Assembly: GCF_900115365.1 (NCBI RefSeq) | Contig: NZ_FOWD01000016.1 | Location: 1 to 64,000, forward strand | Reading direction: 5' to 3' | DNA from: Anaerocolumna aminovalerica | GTDB taxonomy: Bacteria; Bacillota; Clostridia; Lachnospirales; Lachnospiraceae | Length of the DNA stretch: 64,000 bases | Translations under genes and position numbers: made by a program | In this document: positions 45,703 to 53,862 of the stretch, piece after piece | Layout of the letters: each line of letters starts with the position of its first letter | Numbering within the stretch: the stretch's first letter is position 1 | The notes under the pieces: model-generated | The model's database searches: none | What the model was told of the DNA's origin: nothing | The model's input: only the letters and a program-made list of their open reading frames with translations

Positions 45703-45814
45703 TTCTTATCACACCTGCATGTAAATATGCTGTTCTTGTTTTTCGAATCTCATGCTTTATTGTATTCTTTCTAAAAAACAGTGTCAAGGTAAAGTAAATA
45801 AACCTAACAATTGA

Positions 45815-45866
45815 CAAAAAAATTCCCCATCCTGAACTTGAATAGCTTCTGTCCGGCAGGGAATTT
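45815..45866 (-). terminator. terminator of the small basic ORF
   Basis: Minus-strand AAATTCCC ... GGGGAATTTTTTT closes a long stem-loop immediately after the small ORF stop. The rest of the gap to the PflX-like gene contains nothing I can support. Confidence 0.6.
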
Positions 45867-45872
45867 TTTAAA

Positions 45873-45956
45873 CTATTTTTTTTTCGATGAGTTAGTTGCA
45901 CTTGAACCTTTGTCGCCCTTCTTTTTAGGTGCTTTTTTTGGATTTTTATCTCCCAT
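45873..45956 (-). CDS. 27-residue lysine-rich peptide
   Basis: Short ORF with an excellent AAAGGAGTGAG before the ATG. The product is MGDKNPKKAPKKKGDKGSSA plus TNSSKKK, almost all Lys, Ser, Gly and Pro. Very small MxDKNPKKPxKK-type proteins recur in Lachnospiraceae genomes without known function. It is followed at once by a terminator, which supports expression as its own unit. Confidence 0.6.
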   Translation of the reverse strand: MGDKNPKKAPKKKGDKGSSATNSSKKK

Positions 45957-46188
45957 GAAACTCACTCCTTTATTTTTTCTAGTACTTCTATTGTATATTT
46001 AATTCTAAATTATGTCAAATAGGTTTTTGAATTCTTCTCGATATTTTTCTAATTGTTTCGACAATTTTCAATATCCCACAGTTTATTCTCACAAGTCAGA
46101 TTAAAAATCCAATTATTATTCACAACAAATTATATATTACTATTTTATTGATTACAGTACACTATTAAACTATTTTAAATCCATCTAT

Positions 46189-47640
46189 TTATTGGTTTGC
46201 AGGTTCATCGCTGTTACTGATTTCATTGCAGTTACTTTCCTTGCAATTATTATCATTACATATGTTCTCACCGTATTGGCAGCCCTTGCATTTACTGCAC
46301 TGGGACTGTTCCCATATATGTTCTGCCACTACTGCCCATTTATCAGCTGCTTCCTTACATTTATCAGAAAGGTCTTTTACTTCCTCAGGATTCTGCAAAT
46401 CTGTTGAATGGGCTCCCGACTGTTCAACAGCCTGTGTAAGAGCACCGGGATTGTCTAACAACGGACATGGCCGCAAATGATTATGATTAAAAGGCTGACC
46501 TTTTCTATATGCTTGGAATAAGGGAGATTGTAACGTTTCCAGTAAAGTTTTATCCTTAATATTAGAATCTGAATAATGGATGAAAGCACATGGTTCTATA
46601 TCCCCATTCGCATTGATATGCAAGTAACGTCTTCCTCCTGCCACACAACCTTCGGAGTGTGCTCCATCATTCCAAAAATCCAGGGTAAACAAAGGCTTGG
46701 TTTCCCTGAACTTGTTGACCCTTTCATACATAAATTGGCGTTGTTGTGCAGTAACCATAAGTTCCGGTACAGCCTTTTTCCCTACAGGCATGTAAGTAAA
46801 GAACCAGCAAAATTTAGCACCCCAATTGATCATCTGGTCAAAGTATTCCTCCGAACCGATTACATCTACATTTTTGCTTGTATAACAACAAGAAATACCA
46901 AATGGTATCTTCTTCTCTTTTAATATTTTCATAGCTTTTTCCACCTTAGCAAATACACCATTGCCACGTCGAAAATCCGTTGCTTCTTCAAATCCTTCCA
47001 CACTTATGACCGGAACAAAATTTTTCACACGAAGTAATTCATCAGCAAATTCCTCATCAATTAATGTTCCATTGGTAAATGCTGCAAACTGACAATCCGA
47101 ATGGGCTTCACACAGTTTGATAATATCTTTCTTTCTTACCAGTGGCTCTCCGCCGGAATATAAAAAGAAATAGGCTGCTAATTCATTGGCCTGATTAATA
47201 ATATTATCAAGTGTTTCATAAGACATATTTAACTTATTTCCATACTCTGCTGCCCAACAGCCTGTACAATGAAGGTTACATGCACTTGTAGGATCCATCA
47301 GGATTGCCCATGGAATATTACAATTATGTTTCTTCTCCAGTTCCCTCTGTTTTGGATACCCGATCATACTTGCATTAACTATGAAATTCTTAAAGATCGT
47401 TTTTAAAATATCATTATCAACATCTTCAAATAAGTTCATAATATACTTGTTCCAATTATTGTCGGGATTTTCAATGACCTCATGAAATATCTTTCTCTGA
47501 CTTTCCCAAGTTCCTGACCGGTCAAATTCATCTGCCCATTTCAACAATTTAGGAAGATTTTCTTTAGGATTTCCTGATATAAATTTTATTGCCTGATTCA
47601 TTGCTGTGGATATTGCCTTTTCCTTTATACTTTTCTTCAT
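46189..47640 (-). CDS. radical SAM/SPASM protein with Cys-rich tail
   Basis: A 483-residue protein. The radical SAM cluster motif is SACNLHCTGCW (CxxxCxxC) with SGGEPLVRK next; a SPASM-like auxiliary region follows (GCVAGGRRYLHINANGDIEP, C, CPLLDNP). The last 50 residues add many cysteines: CSKCKGCQYGENIC and NDNNCKESNCNE. A leading region of about 110 residues precedes the core. It probably modifies a protein or peptide, but none is encoded nearby; the Cys-rich tail may bind extra clusters or metal. Confidence 0.8.
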   Translation of the reverse strand: MKKSIKEKAISTAMNQAIKFISGNPKENLPKLLKWADEFDRSGTWESQRKIFHEVIENPDNNWNKYIMNLFEDVDNDILKTIFKNFIVNASMIGYPKQRELEKKHNCNIPWAILMDPTSACNLHCTGCWAAEYGNKLNMSYETLDNIINQANELAAYFFLYSGGEPLVRKKDIIKLCEAHSDCQFAAFTNGTLIDEEFADELLRVKNFVPVISVEGFEEATDFRRGNGVFAKVEKAMKILKEKKIPFGISCCYTSKNVDVIGSEEYFDQMINWGAKFCWFFTYMPVGKKAVPELMVTAQQRQFMYERVNKFRETKPLFTLDFWNDGAHSEGCVAGGRRYLHINANGDIEPCAFIHYSDSNIKDKTLLETLQSPLFQAYRKGQPFNHNHLRPCPLLDNPGALTQAVEQSGAHSTDLQNPEEVKDLSDKCKEAADKWAVVAEHIWEQSQCSKCKGCQYGENICNDNNCKESNCNEISNSDEPANQ

Positions 47641-47853
47641 TTCCCTGTTTCCCCTTTATTATTATCTGCTTTATATATGTTTATTAAATACCTCTTACTA
47701 ATATAAGTTCTTTATACAAAATCAGTCTAATCCTGTTTATATTCCTCCTATTAATGTAGGAATAATTCAAATCAGAATCTATGAATATGGTAAAAAAACT
47801 CCTTAATAAATAGTAAACCGCATGTCGTAAAATAGATAATTTTACATACATAC

Positions 47854-47915
47854 AAAAATCCATGAAATGCTGACAAAGATAAAGGTTTATCTTATACCGT
47901 ATTTCATGGATTTTT
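47854..47915. repeat. compound inverted repeat between genes
   Basis: Perfect 15-nt arms AAAAATCCATGAAAT / ATTTCATGGATTTTT enclose 32 nt that contain a second stem GATAAA-GG-TTTATC. A and T runs flank it on both sides. It fits a bidirectional terminator or a MITE-like insertion. The rest of the gap 47641-48088 holds no supportable gene. Confidence 0.6.
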
Positions 47916-48088
47916 AGATAATAATAGTTTAAAAATAATAGTTTAATAGGGATGGCTTCATACAAGTTGTAGAAAGAAGTAATTCAAGGCTGTCTAACTG
48001 TACAAAAAGGTTCACCCATAGATTTATATTAAGATTATCTATATGACATAATTAAATAGCGTATTGTGCTCACTTGGCTGGATCAAGC

Positions 48089-48475
48089 TTATACAAAGAG
48101 GCACCAGCGAATTCCGAATTTATCAATGAAATCTGTCATTAGCGGACTGAAGTCACATGGACTTAATGTATAAAAAATTTCTGCTCCATCTTTAAGTACA
48201 TCAAATGCCCTTTGAACGACGTCTTCCTCACCCTCTCCAAAATGCAAACAAAACTGCATGGTATTACCTGTAGTTACGGTATCTTCTTTACCTTCATCCA
48301 TAGAACCTAATTCGGATACTGCTAATATTTGCCCATAGACGTCCAGTTCGGCATGATAAAATGTTCCGTCCGAATTTGGATAGCTTGAAACCAATTTGGC
48401 ATCAAAAGCTTTTTGATAGAGTTCAACCGCTTTATCGCTTCCTTTAACATAAGCTTGCATCATTGACCTTTTCAT
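48089..48475 (-). CDS. VOC family protein (PhnB/glyoxalase-like)
   Basis: A 128-residue small VOC-fold protein. YVKGSDKAVELYQKAFDAKL, DGTFYHAELDVYGQILAVSE and MQFCLHFGEGEEDVVQRAFD followed by FIDKFGIRWCLFV are typical of PhnB-like proteins. The metal ligands of glyoxalase I are only partly present, so it may bind rather than convert a small molecule. Function unassigned. Confidence 0.8.
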   Translation of the reverse strand: MKRSMMQAYVKGSDKAVELYQKAFDAKLVSSYPNSDGTFYHAELDVYGQILAVSELGSMDEGKEDTVTTGNTMQFCLHFGEGEEDVVQRAFDVLKDGAEIFYTLSPCDFSPLMTDFIDKFGIRWCLFV

Positions 48476-48784
48476 TAAGTGTACCTCCTATTATTAAATT
48501 TTTCTCCTGTAATATTCTGACAGGAGAGTAAAAGCCTTTCTAGCATACTTTACCATATATTTTCATTAATACAAAATAAAATCTTATTAGTTCTTGATAC
48601 TATTCTTTCGTGTAAATTTCGCTTTTTTACACATGGAGGTACCTGGCGGATTGTCGCCAAAACTTTCGTCCACAATTATTGCAATAAGTTCTTACATTTA
48701 TGATTAAAAATAACTTGTATTTTAACTCAATATTAGATAATATTATCCTAATTATCTACAAATGAATTATGTTAATAAAGTTTA

Positions 48785-48814
48785 TTGCTTATTACCAATG
48801 CTTTAAAATATAAT
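48785..48814 (+). promoter_or_regulatory. promoter of the EamA transporter gene
   Basis: TTGCTT (48785-48790), 18-nt spacer, TATAAT (48809-48814), about 60 nt before the transporter ATG. This is the only recognisable signal in the 401-nt gap 48476-48876. Confidence 0.55.
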
Positions 48815-48876
48815 CAAGTACAGTAACAATTAAGCATTGAATTTTTTAATACAAATACTAGAAAAGGAAATTTAAA

Positions 48877-49761
48877 ATGAAAAATTCTAAAATCACGCTT
48901 ATATTTGCCATGCTCATATTCGGAAGTATTGGACTCTTTGTCCGTAATATAAACCTGCCATCCACCCAAATAGCTTTAGCCAGAGGAGCCATAGGCAGTA
49001 TTTTTTTAATCCTAATTAGTTATGTAACCAAGAAAAAAATATCCTGGAAATCCATCAAAAGTAATCTTATAATATTACTTATATCGGGGATTGCTATTGG
49101 TTTTAACTGGATCTTTTTATTTGAATCCTATAAATATACCACCATTGCAAATGCTACATTAAGCTATTATTTTGCTCCTGTCATTATTACCTTTTTATCA
49201 CCCTTTGTCCTAAAGGAAAGGCTGACTTATCAAAAGGTTTTATGTACAATAGCTGCTATGGCAGGCATGTTTTTCATAGTAGGGGTAGGACCTGGATCAA
49301 GTGAAACGAATCATGTACTAGGTATTGGATTTGGTCTAGCTGCTGCTGCCTTTTATGCTGGGGTTGTATTAATGAATAAATTCATTAAGAATTTGACCGG
49401 TTTAGAAACTACTCTAATGCAGTTATCAATTGCCTCCGTTGTATTACTACCATATATACTAGCTACAGAAACTATAAAATATACTGGTCTTGATATAAAA
49501 TCTCTAATATTCATGATGTTTGTTGGTATTATTAATACTGGATTGGCTTATCTTTTGTATTTCTCAACCATACCAAAATTAAATGCCCAAACACTTGCTG
49601 TTTATAGTTATATTGATCCTATCTTTGCAATTATATTGTCCAGTATTTTCTTAAGAGAGAAAATGACATTGCTTCAGGTAATTGGCGGAGTTTTAATATT
49701 AGGTTCTACTTTTTTTAGTGAATTGATAAGTGCAAAAAGTAAAAATACAGAAAAAGTTTGA
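48877..49761 (+). CDS. EamA/DMT family transporter
   Basis: A 294-residue protein with ten predicted membrane helices in two EamA repeats. Family-like stretches: PSTQIALARGAIGSIFLILI, FNWIFLFESYKYTTIANATL and FLSPFVLKERLTYQKVLC in repeat one, YIDPIFAIILSSIFLREKMT in repeat two. Drug/metabolite exporters of this kind move amino acids or other small metabolites. Ribosome site AAAAGGAAA. The substrate cannot be told. Confidence 0.87.
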   Translation: MKNSKITLIFAMLIFGSIGLFVRNINLPSTQIALARGAIGSIFLILISYVTKKKISWKSIKSNLIILLISGIAIGFNWIFLFESYKYTTIANATLSYYFAPVIITFLSPFVLKERLTYQKVLCTIAAMAGMFFIVGVGPGSSETNHVLGIGFGLAAAAFYAGVVLMNKFIKNLTGLETTLMQLSIASVVLLPYILATETIKYTGLDIKSLIFMMFVGIINTGLAYLLYFSTIPKLNAQTLAVYSYIDPIFAIILSSIFLREKMTLLQVIGGVLILGSTFFSELISAKSKNTEKV

Positions 49762-49859
49762 AGCTGTTTTACCAAATAGTCAGATTTAATAGTTATACCT
49801 GAGGAATAATGAGTTGGGCTATTTTACTGGCGGGGGTATTCCAAAAGGAATAAAAAGTC

Positions 49860-49900
49860 ATTGCATTTGAGCAGATATTCCAGCTCTGCTCAAATGCAAT
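49860..49900 (+). terminator. inverted repeat after the EamA gene
   Basis: Perfect 15-nt arms ATTGCATTTGAGCAG / CTGCTCAAATGCAAT with an 11-nt loop, between convergent genes. The stem is strong but the T run is weak, so termination is probable rather than certain. Confidence 0.6.
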
Positions 49901-49985
49901 CAAATTGACCTCTATATTGTGACAGCACTTACTTTTATATAGAATATTCCTTTTTATAAAGTTACAGCATAGCTATCCTGTCATT

Positions 49986-51020
49986 TTACCCTTTGAAAGT
50001 TCCACGTTCTTCTACTGTTCCATCAGGGTATTTGGCAAATCTGCTGTCTCCACATGAATGTACTGGGTCATAACGATTAAAAGGCCATCCTCCAAATTCT
50101 GTTTTTTGAAAATCCATAAAAGCTTCCTGAATTTCCTTTTGAGTATTCATTACAAATGGGCCATATTGAACAACAGGTTCTTGAATAGGCTCTCCTTCTA
50201 AAACTAACATATAACTTTCTTTCCTGCCATTTGTTATGGTTATCTCTTCATTTCCTGCTAATTTTGCTTTATAGTTTACCTTTATAGTTGTTTCCCCTAT
50301 GTTTATAGATTCACCCATATAATAATACAGATTTCTTGATAAAGTTTCTGATACGGCTGGAAGCTTAATCATTGCTCCTGGCTCCATTTTTATCAGTTCA
50401 ATTCCTACATGATTGTCAGGATTAGCAGCCCATGAGTCAGGTGAGGGAGCTGGACTTTTTACACCGTCAAATGTACCTGCTATTAATCTTACCTCACTCT
50501 TCTTACCATTATTATTAACAACATCTATAACAGGGATATCTTCAAACCAAAGCATTTTATAATAAGGGTCCGTAAATTTGCTCTTCTTGGGAAGGTTAAG
50601 CCATATCTGGAATAATTCCATTGGATTTTCTTTCTCTTTATAAACCAGTGGAAACATTTCTGCATGCTGTAATCCGCTTCCTGCAGTCATCCACTGAACA
50701 TCACCATTACCATATCTGCCTGATGATCCATTGCCATCCGTATGGTCTACAAAACCTTCTAAAACAATAGTTATAGTTTCAAAACCTCTGTGTGGATGAG
50801 CCGGAAAACCTGGTACTTTATCTCCATGATACATTCTGAACCCATCTTTTATCTGAAAGTCATTTCCTATATTTCTGCCTGACAAATGTTTGGAATCCAC
50901 ACCTTGTTCATCATTTCCTTTCGGAAATGCATCTTTGTGATGTGCACAGAATAAAAATGGGTTATCTGTTTCCCATAAAAAGTCTAACTTTTCTATATTT
51001 AATATTTGTTTGTCTTTCAT
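49986..51020 (-). CDS. pirin family protein
   Basis: About 344 residues from ATG 51020 (AAGAGG just upstream; a TTG 21 nt earlier is less likely). A bicupin protein with the pirin metal motif in FPAHPHRGFETITIVLEG and GDVQWMTAGSGLQHAEMFP in the first cupin; the second half is a pirin C-terminal cupin. Bacterial pirins can act as iron-containing quercetinases or redox sensors. Third gene of the marR-pirin-pirin group. Confidence 0.85.
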   Translation of the reverse strand: MKDKQILNIEKLDFLWETDNPFLFCAHHKDAFPKGNDEQGVDSKHLSGRNIGNDFQIKDGFRMYHGDKVPGFPAHPHRGFETITIVLEGFVDHTDGNGSSGRYGNGDVQWMTAGSGLQHAEMFPLVYKEKENPMELFQIWLNLPKKSKFTDPYYKMLWFEDIPVIDVVNNNGKKSEVRLIAGTFDGVKSPAPSPDSWAANPDNHVGIELIKMEPGAMIKLPAVSETLSRNLYYYMGESINIGETTIKVNYKAKLAGNEEITITNGRKESYMLVLEGEPIQEPVVQYGPFVMNTQKEIQEAFMDFQKTEFGGWPFNRYDPVHSCGDSRFAKYPDGTVEERGTFKG

Positions 51021-51125
51021 ACCATACCTCTTTTCTAACAAAGAATATTTACTACGCCACTTTTAATGAAAGTTATAAAGTCTTTCATATGAATCCAAAT
51101 CAATGAATTTGAATTTTTCTTCTAA

Positions 51126-51827
51126 CTAAGCTTTTTTCATTTCAATTACTAAAATGTGAGATGAATTTTCAGTTGCCTTAATATTAATATTCTCTTCTAC
51201 AATCTCTAAACCATCCTTAGCATTCATATTAATATCGTTAATCTGGGATTCCCCTTCAATTTGTACGAGATAGGCTTGCCGGTCTTTATTTACTTCAAAA
51301 GTGATTTCATTTCCTTTTTCCAGTTCAACTACATAAAAATTCGCATCCTGGTTTATTTTAATAGGTGCATTTCCCTGCTGTCCGGACACAATAGGCAACC
51401 ACTTGTTTTTTCTTAGCTCCCATGGAAACCGGTAGTCACCATAATTTGGTTCATAGCCTTTTTTATCCGGATAAACCCATATCTGAAGAAGTCTAAGAAG
51501 TTTATTACCAAAATTATGTTCACTGTGGAAAACTCCGGTTCCCGCACTCATGTACTGAACCTCTCCTCTTGACAGGGTTCTTTTATTTCCCATACTGTCT
51601 TGGTGAGTCAGCTCACCATCTATCACATAGGATATAATCTCCATATCCTGATGTGGGTGAGTGTCGAATCCTTCCATTGACTCAATTAAATCATCATTAA
51701 TTACTCTTAATGCTCCGAAATTAATATTTGTTGGGTTAAAATATTCCGCAAAGGAAAAATGAAAGATACTCCTTAACCAACCTAAATTACTTTTACCCAT
51801 GTTCTTATGATCTAATTTTCTTAACAT
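51126..51827 (-). CDS. pirin family protein (YhaK/YhhW-like)
   Basis: A 233-residue bicupin protein. NPTNINFGALRVINDDLIES, FDTHPHQDMEIISYVIDGEL and GEVQYMSAGTGVFHSEHNF hold the metal-binding His and Glu residues. Close to the YhhW/YhaK group, which have quercetinase activity or respond to oxidative stress. AGGAGG before its ATG; a promoter with an operator-like palindrome lies about 80 nt upstream. Second in the marR-pirin-pirin group. Confidence 0.85.
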   Translation of the reverse strand: MLRKLDHKNMGKSNLGWLRSIFHFSFAEYFNPTNINFGALRVINDDLIESMEGFDTHPHQDMEIISYVIDGELTHQDSMGNKRTLSRGEVQYMSAGTGVFHSEHNFGNKLLRLLQIWVYPDKKGYEPNYGDYRFPWELRKNKWLPIVSGQQGNAPIKINQDANFYVVELEKGNEITFEVNKDRQAYLVQIEGESQINDINMNAKDGLEIVEENINIKATENSSHILVIEMKKA

Positions 51828-51897
51828 ATTATTACCTCCATAAATAAAATTTGTAAATGCTCGATTCTCGAAACTTATTATTTACCTGACTCTATAT

Positions 51898-51913
51898 ATT
51901 ATAACTAATTAGT
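51898..51913 (-). promoter_or_regulatory. promoter -10 with MarR-type palindrome, pirin gene
   Basis: Minus strand: ACTAATTAGT (51904-51913) directly followed by TATAAT (51898-51903). The same ACTAATTAGT core is inside the longer palindrome at the marR promoter (52394-52411). The likely start is near 51891, about 64 nt before the pirin ATG. Confidence 0.65.
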
Positions 51914-51939
51914 AGTATATTATTTAAATAAAAGTACTA

Positions 51940-52383
51940 TTATCTAGTACTTAATTTTTTTAATATAGTTATTAAATCTTGTTTTTCTTCTATCGTTAAA
52001 ACTTTGAATTCTTCCTTTAAACTTTGTAAATGATTTGGAAAAATTTCTTCAATGATTTTTTTTCCCTTCTGGGTGATTTCAATTAAACTTGATCTTTTGT
52101 CTTCAGGATTTACATGCCTTTCTATCAGTTCTTCTTTCTCCAGATTATTAATTACTACTGTCATATTGCCGCCTGTTGAAAGAATACTTTTTATAATTTC
52201 TTGGATTGTTAAAGTTCCCTTATGGTATAAAGCTTCTAAAACAGCAAATTGGGCTGTAGTTAACCCTCCTTCCTTAAAAGTCACAGCTGATTGTTTTTGA
52301 ATTGCTTGATTTGCTCTGCTTATTCCAATAACAACTTTTAGATTTAAATCATTTTCTTCACCATAATGTTTTTTATTCTTCAT
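51940..52383 (-). CDS. MarR family transcriptional regulator
   Basis: A 147-residue MarR protein. The winged helix: TIQEIIKSILSTGGNMTVVI, then the wing HVNPEDKRSSLIEITQKGKK. No good Shine-Dalgarno precedes the ATG; the -10 box lies only 6 nt before it, implying a leaderless mRNA. The 16-18-nt palindrome at its own promoter and the matching core before the pirin genes suggest that it controls both. Redox or quinone sensing is a natural guess given the pirins, unproven. There is no Cys in the sequence, so it is not a thiol switch. Confidence 0.83.
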   Translation of the reverse strand: MKNKKHYGEENDLNLKVVIGISRANQAIQKQSAVTFKEGGLTTAQFAVLEALYHKGTLTIQEIIKSILSTGGNMTVVINNLEKEELIERHVNPEDKRSSLIEITQKGKKIIEEIFPNHLQSLKEEFKVLTIEEKQDLITILKKLSTR

Positions 52384-52389
52384 ACCAAT

Positions 52390-52418
52390 AATATATTACT
52401 AATTAGTAATAATGTCAA
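52390..52418 (-). promoter_or_regulatory. marR promoter with operator palindrome in the spacer; leaderless start predicted
   Basis: TTGACA (52413-52418), 17-nt spacer, TATATT (52390-52395). The spacer and first -10 base contain the perfect palindrome TATTACTAATTAGTAATA (52394-52411). Transcription is predicted to begin at or next to the A of the marR ATG at 52383. Confidence 0.7.
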
Positions 52419-52619
52419 TGCCTAATTTATTTTTTAAACTTTTACTTTACATTTTACTTTAATTTTTCATTTTATTTTTTACTTATTCTTTTGCTTTTTC
52501 TTTCATACCTTTTTAACTACATGTTCTAGTATGTGTTCTTTCTTTTTCTGTGTTCCCCTTTCTCATACTTTCTCCCCTGTTATCTAATATTTTCCCTCTT
52601 GGATATTTTTTCCCTTTTA

Positions 52620-52972
52620 TATTTATTTCTCCTTTTAGTATTTATTTCTCCCTTTAGTATTTATTTCTCCCTTTAGTATTTATTTCTCCCTTTTATATTT
52701 ATTTCTTACTTTAATATTTATTTCTCCTTTTAATATTTATTTCTTCTTTTATATTTATTTCTTACTTTAATGTTTATTTCTTCTTTTATATTTATTTCTT
52801 ACTTTAATATTTATTTCTCCTTTAATATTTATTTCTTCTTTTATATTTATTTCTTACTTTAATATTTATTTCTTCTTTTATATTTATTTCTTCCTTTAAT
52901 GTTTATTTCTTCTTTTATATTTATTTCTTCCTTTATATTTATTTCTCCCTTTAATATTTATTTCTCCCTTTA
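52620..52972. repeat. minisatellite of about 19 units of 18-19 nt
   Basis: Units of TATTTATTTCT (twice TGTTTATTTCT) plus a variable 7-8-nt tail (CCCTTTAG, TACTTTAA, TCTTTTA, CCTTTTAA, TCCTTTAA, ...). In the middle, two unit types alternate to give a 37-nt higher-order repeat. It fills the space between divergent marR and SIMPL genes. The purine-rich minus strand repeats AAAGGAG-like words. A short open frame through it on the minus strand is a by-product of the repeat. Confidence 0.88.
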
Positions 52973-53092
52973 ATATTTTCCTTTTCTCCCCACCACTAAT
53001 TTCTATGTACTTTCCTTTATTATAAAAGTATATAGCAGCATATCCCATAAGAATGCCATCATATATTATAAATAAAAAAGGAGTTTCCATCC

Positions 53093-53725
53093 ATGAGTGA
53101 ATATTTACATAACAATTATCCTAATAGGCAGACCATGTCTTTAACCGGCAGAGGTCAAACCTCACCAACTCCTGATATTGCAGTCATTCGGTTAGGTGTA
53201 CAGACCCAAGGTGAGGATCTGATAAAAGTGCAGACAGAAAATGCAAGTTTAAGCCAGGCTGTTATAGATTCTTTGAGGCAATTAGGAATTACAAATATTA
53301 AAACCTTTCAATATACCATTGATAAGATTTATGAATACGTAAATGGGACTAGAATTGATAAAGGATATTCTGTCCGAAATATCCTTGAGATTAATTTACA
53401 TGATATAAGCCAGACAGGGTTGGTAATTGATACTGCTGTAGATCATGGCGCTAATGTTGTTGATTTAGTATCATTTGAAGTATCCCAAAGAGATATGTAT
53501 TATCAAGAGGCGTTGAATCTGGCTATTAGCAATGCAATTGATAAAGCGAATTCTATTTCCCGTCATCTTGGTATAACTGTGGATCCAATTCCAATCCGAA
53601 TTGTAGAAAGTAGTGCACCTCCAGTTCCCCTTTTACGTAATGTGGCGGAACGTACTTTTGCCACTCCAATCGAACCTGGAGAACAATTAATAGAGGCTTT
53701 TGTAACTGCAGTATTTCAATATTAA
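53093..53725 (+). CDS. SIMPL domain (DUF541) protein
   Basis: A 210-residue protein starting after AAAGGAG. The SIMPL/DUF541 pattern: MSLTGRGQTSPTPDIAVIRL, LRQLGITNIKTFQYTIDKIY, GYSVRNILEIN and the helix ALNLAISNAIDKANSISRHL followed by VDPIPIRIVE. No signal peptide, unlike many members. The family includes BP26/Omp28-like and IRAK-binding SIMPL; its molecular role in clostridia is unknown. Preceded by the minisatellite. Confidence 0.85.
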   Translation: MSEYLHNNYPNRQTMSLTGRGQTSPTPDIAVIRLGVQTQGEDLIKVQTENASLSQAVIDSLRQLGITNIKTFQYTIDKIYEYVNGTRIDKGYSVRNILEINLHDISQTGLVIDTAVDHGANVVDLVSFEVSQRDMYYQEALNLAISNAIDKANSISRHLGITVDPIPIRIVESSAPPVPLLRNVAERTFATPIEPGEQLIEAFVTAVFQY

Positions 53726-53785
53726 GAAGGTTTTGTCCGAAGTAATCAACTTTGAAACAACAGTTTGACATCATAAACTAAGAAA

Positions 53786-53830
53786 GACCATGGAGAGTAA
53801 TATACGGATAATTCCATACTCTCCATGGTC
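53786..53830. terminator. terminator between convergent genes
   Basis: Perfect 14-nt arms GACCATGGAGAGTA / TACTCTCCATGGTC around a 17-nt loop, midway between the SIMPL and CofE-domain genes, serving both directions. Confidence 0.75.
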
Positions 53831-53862
53831 ATTATTATAAGCATAAAAAAGTGCTCTAATTA

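Noticed and set aside
47684-47965. 93-codon minus-strand frame
   Set aside because: Lies across the compound palindrome, lacks a ribosome site and has the composition of translated AT-rich spacer.
52896-53090. Minus-strand frame rich in Lys-Gly-Arg-Asn-Lys
   Set aside because: Generated by the minisatellite: the unit is 18-19 nt and the reading frame drifts, so it is not a conserved protein.
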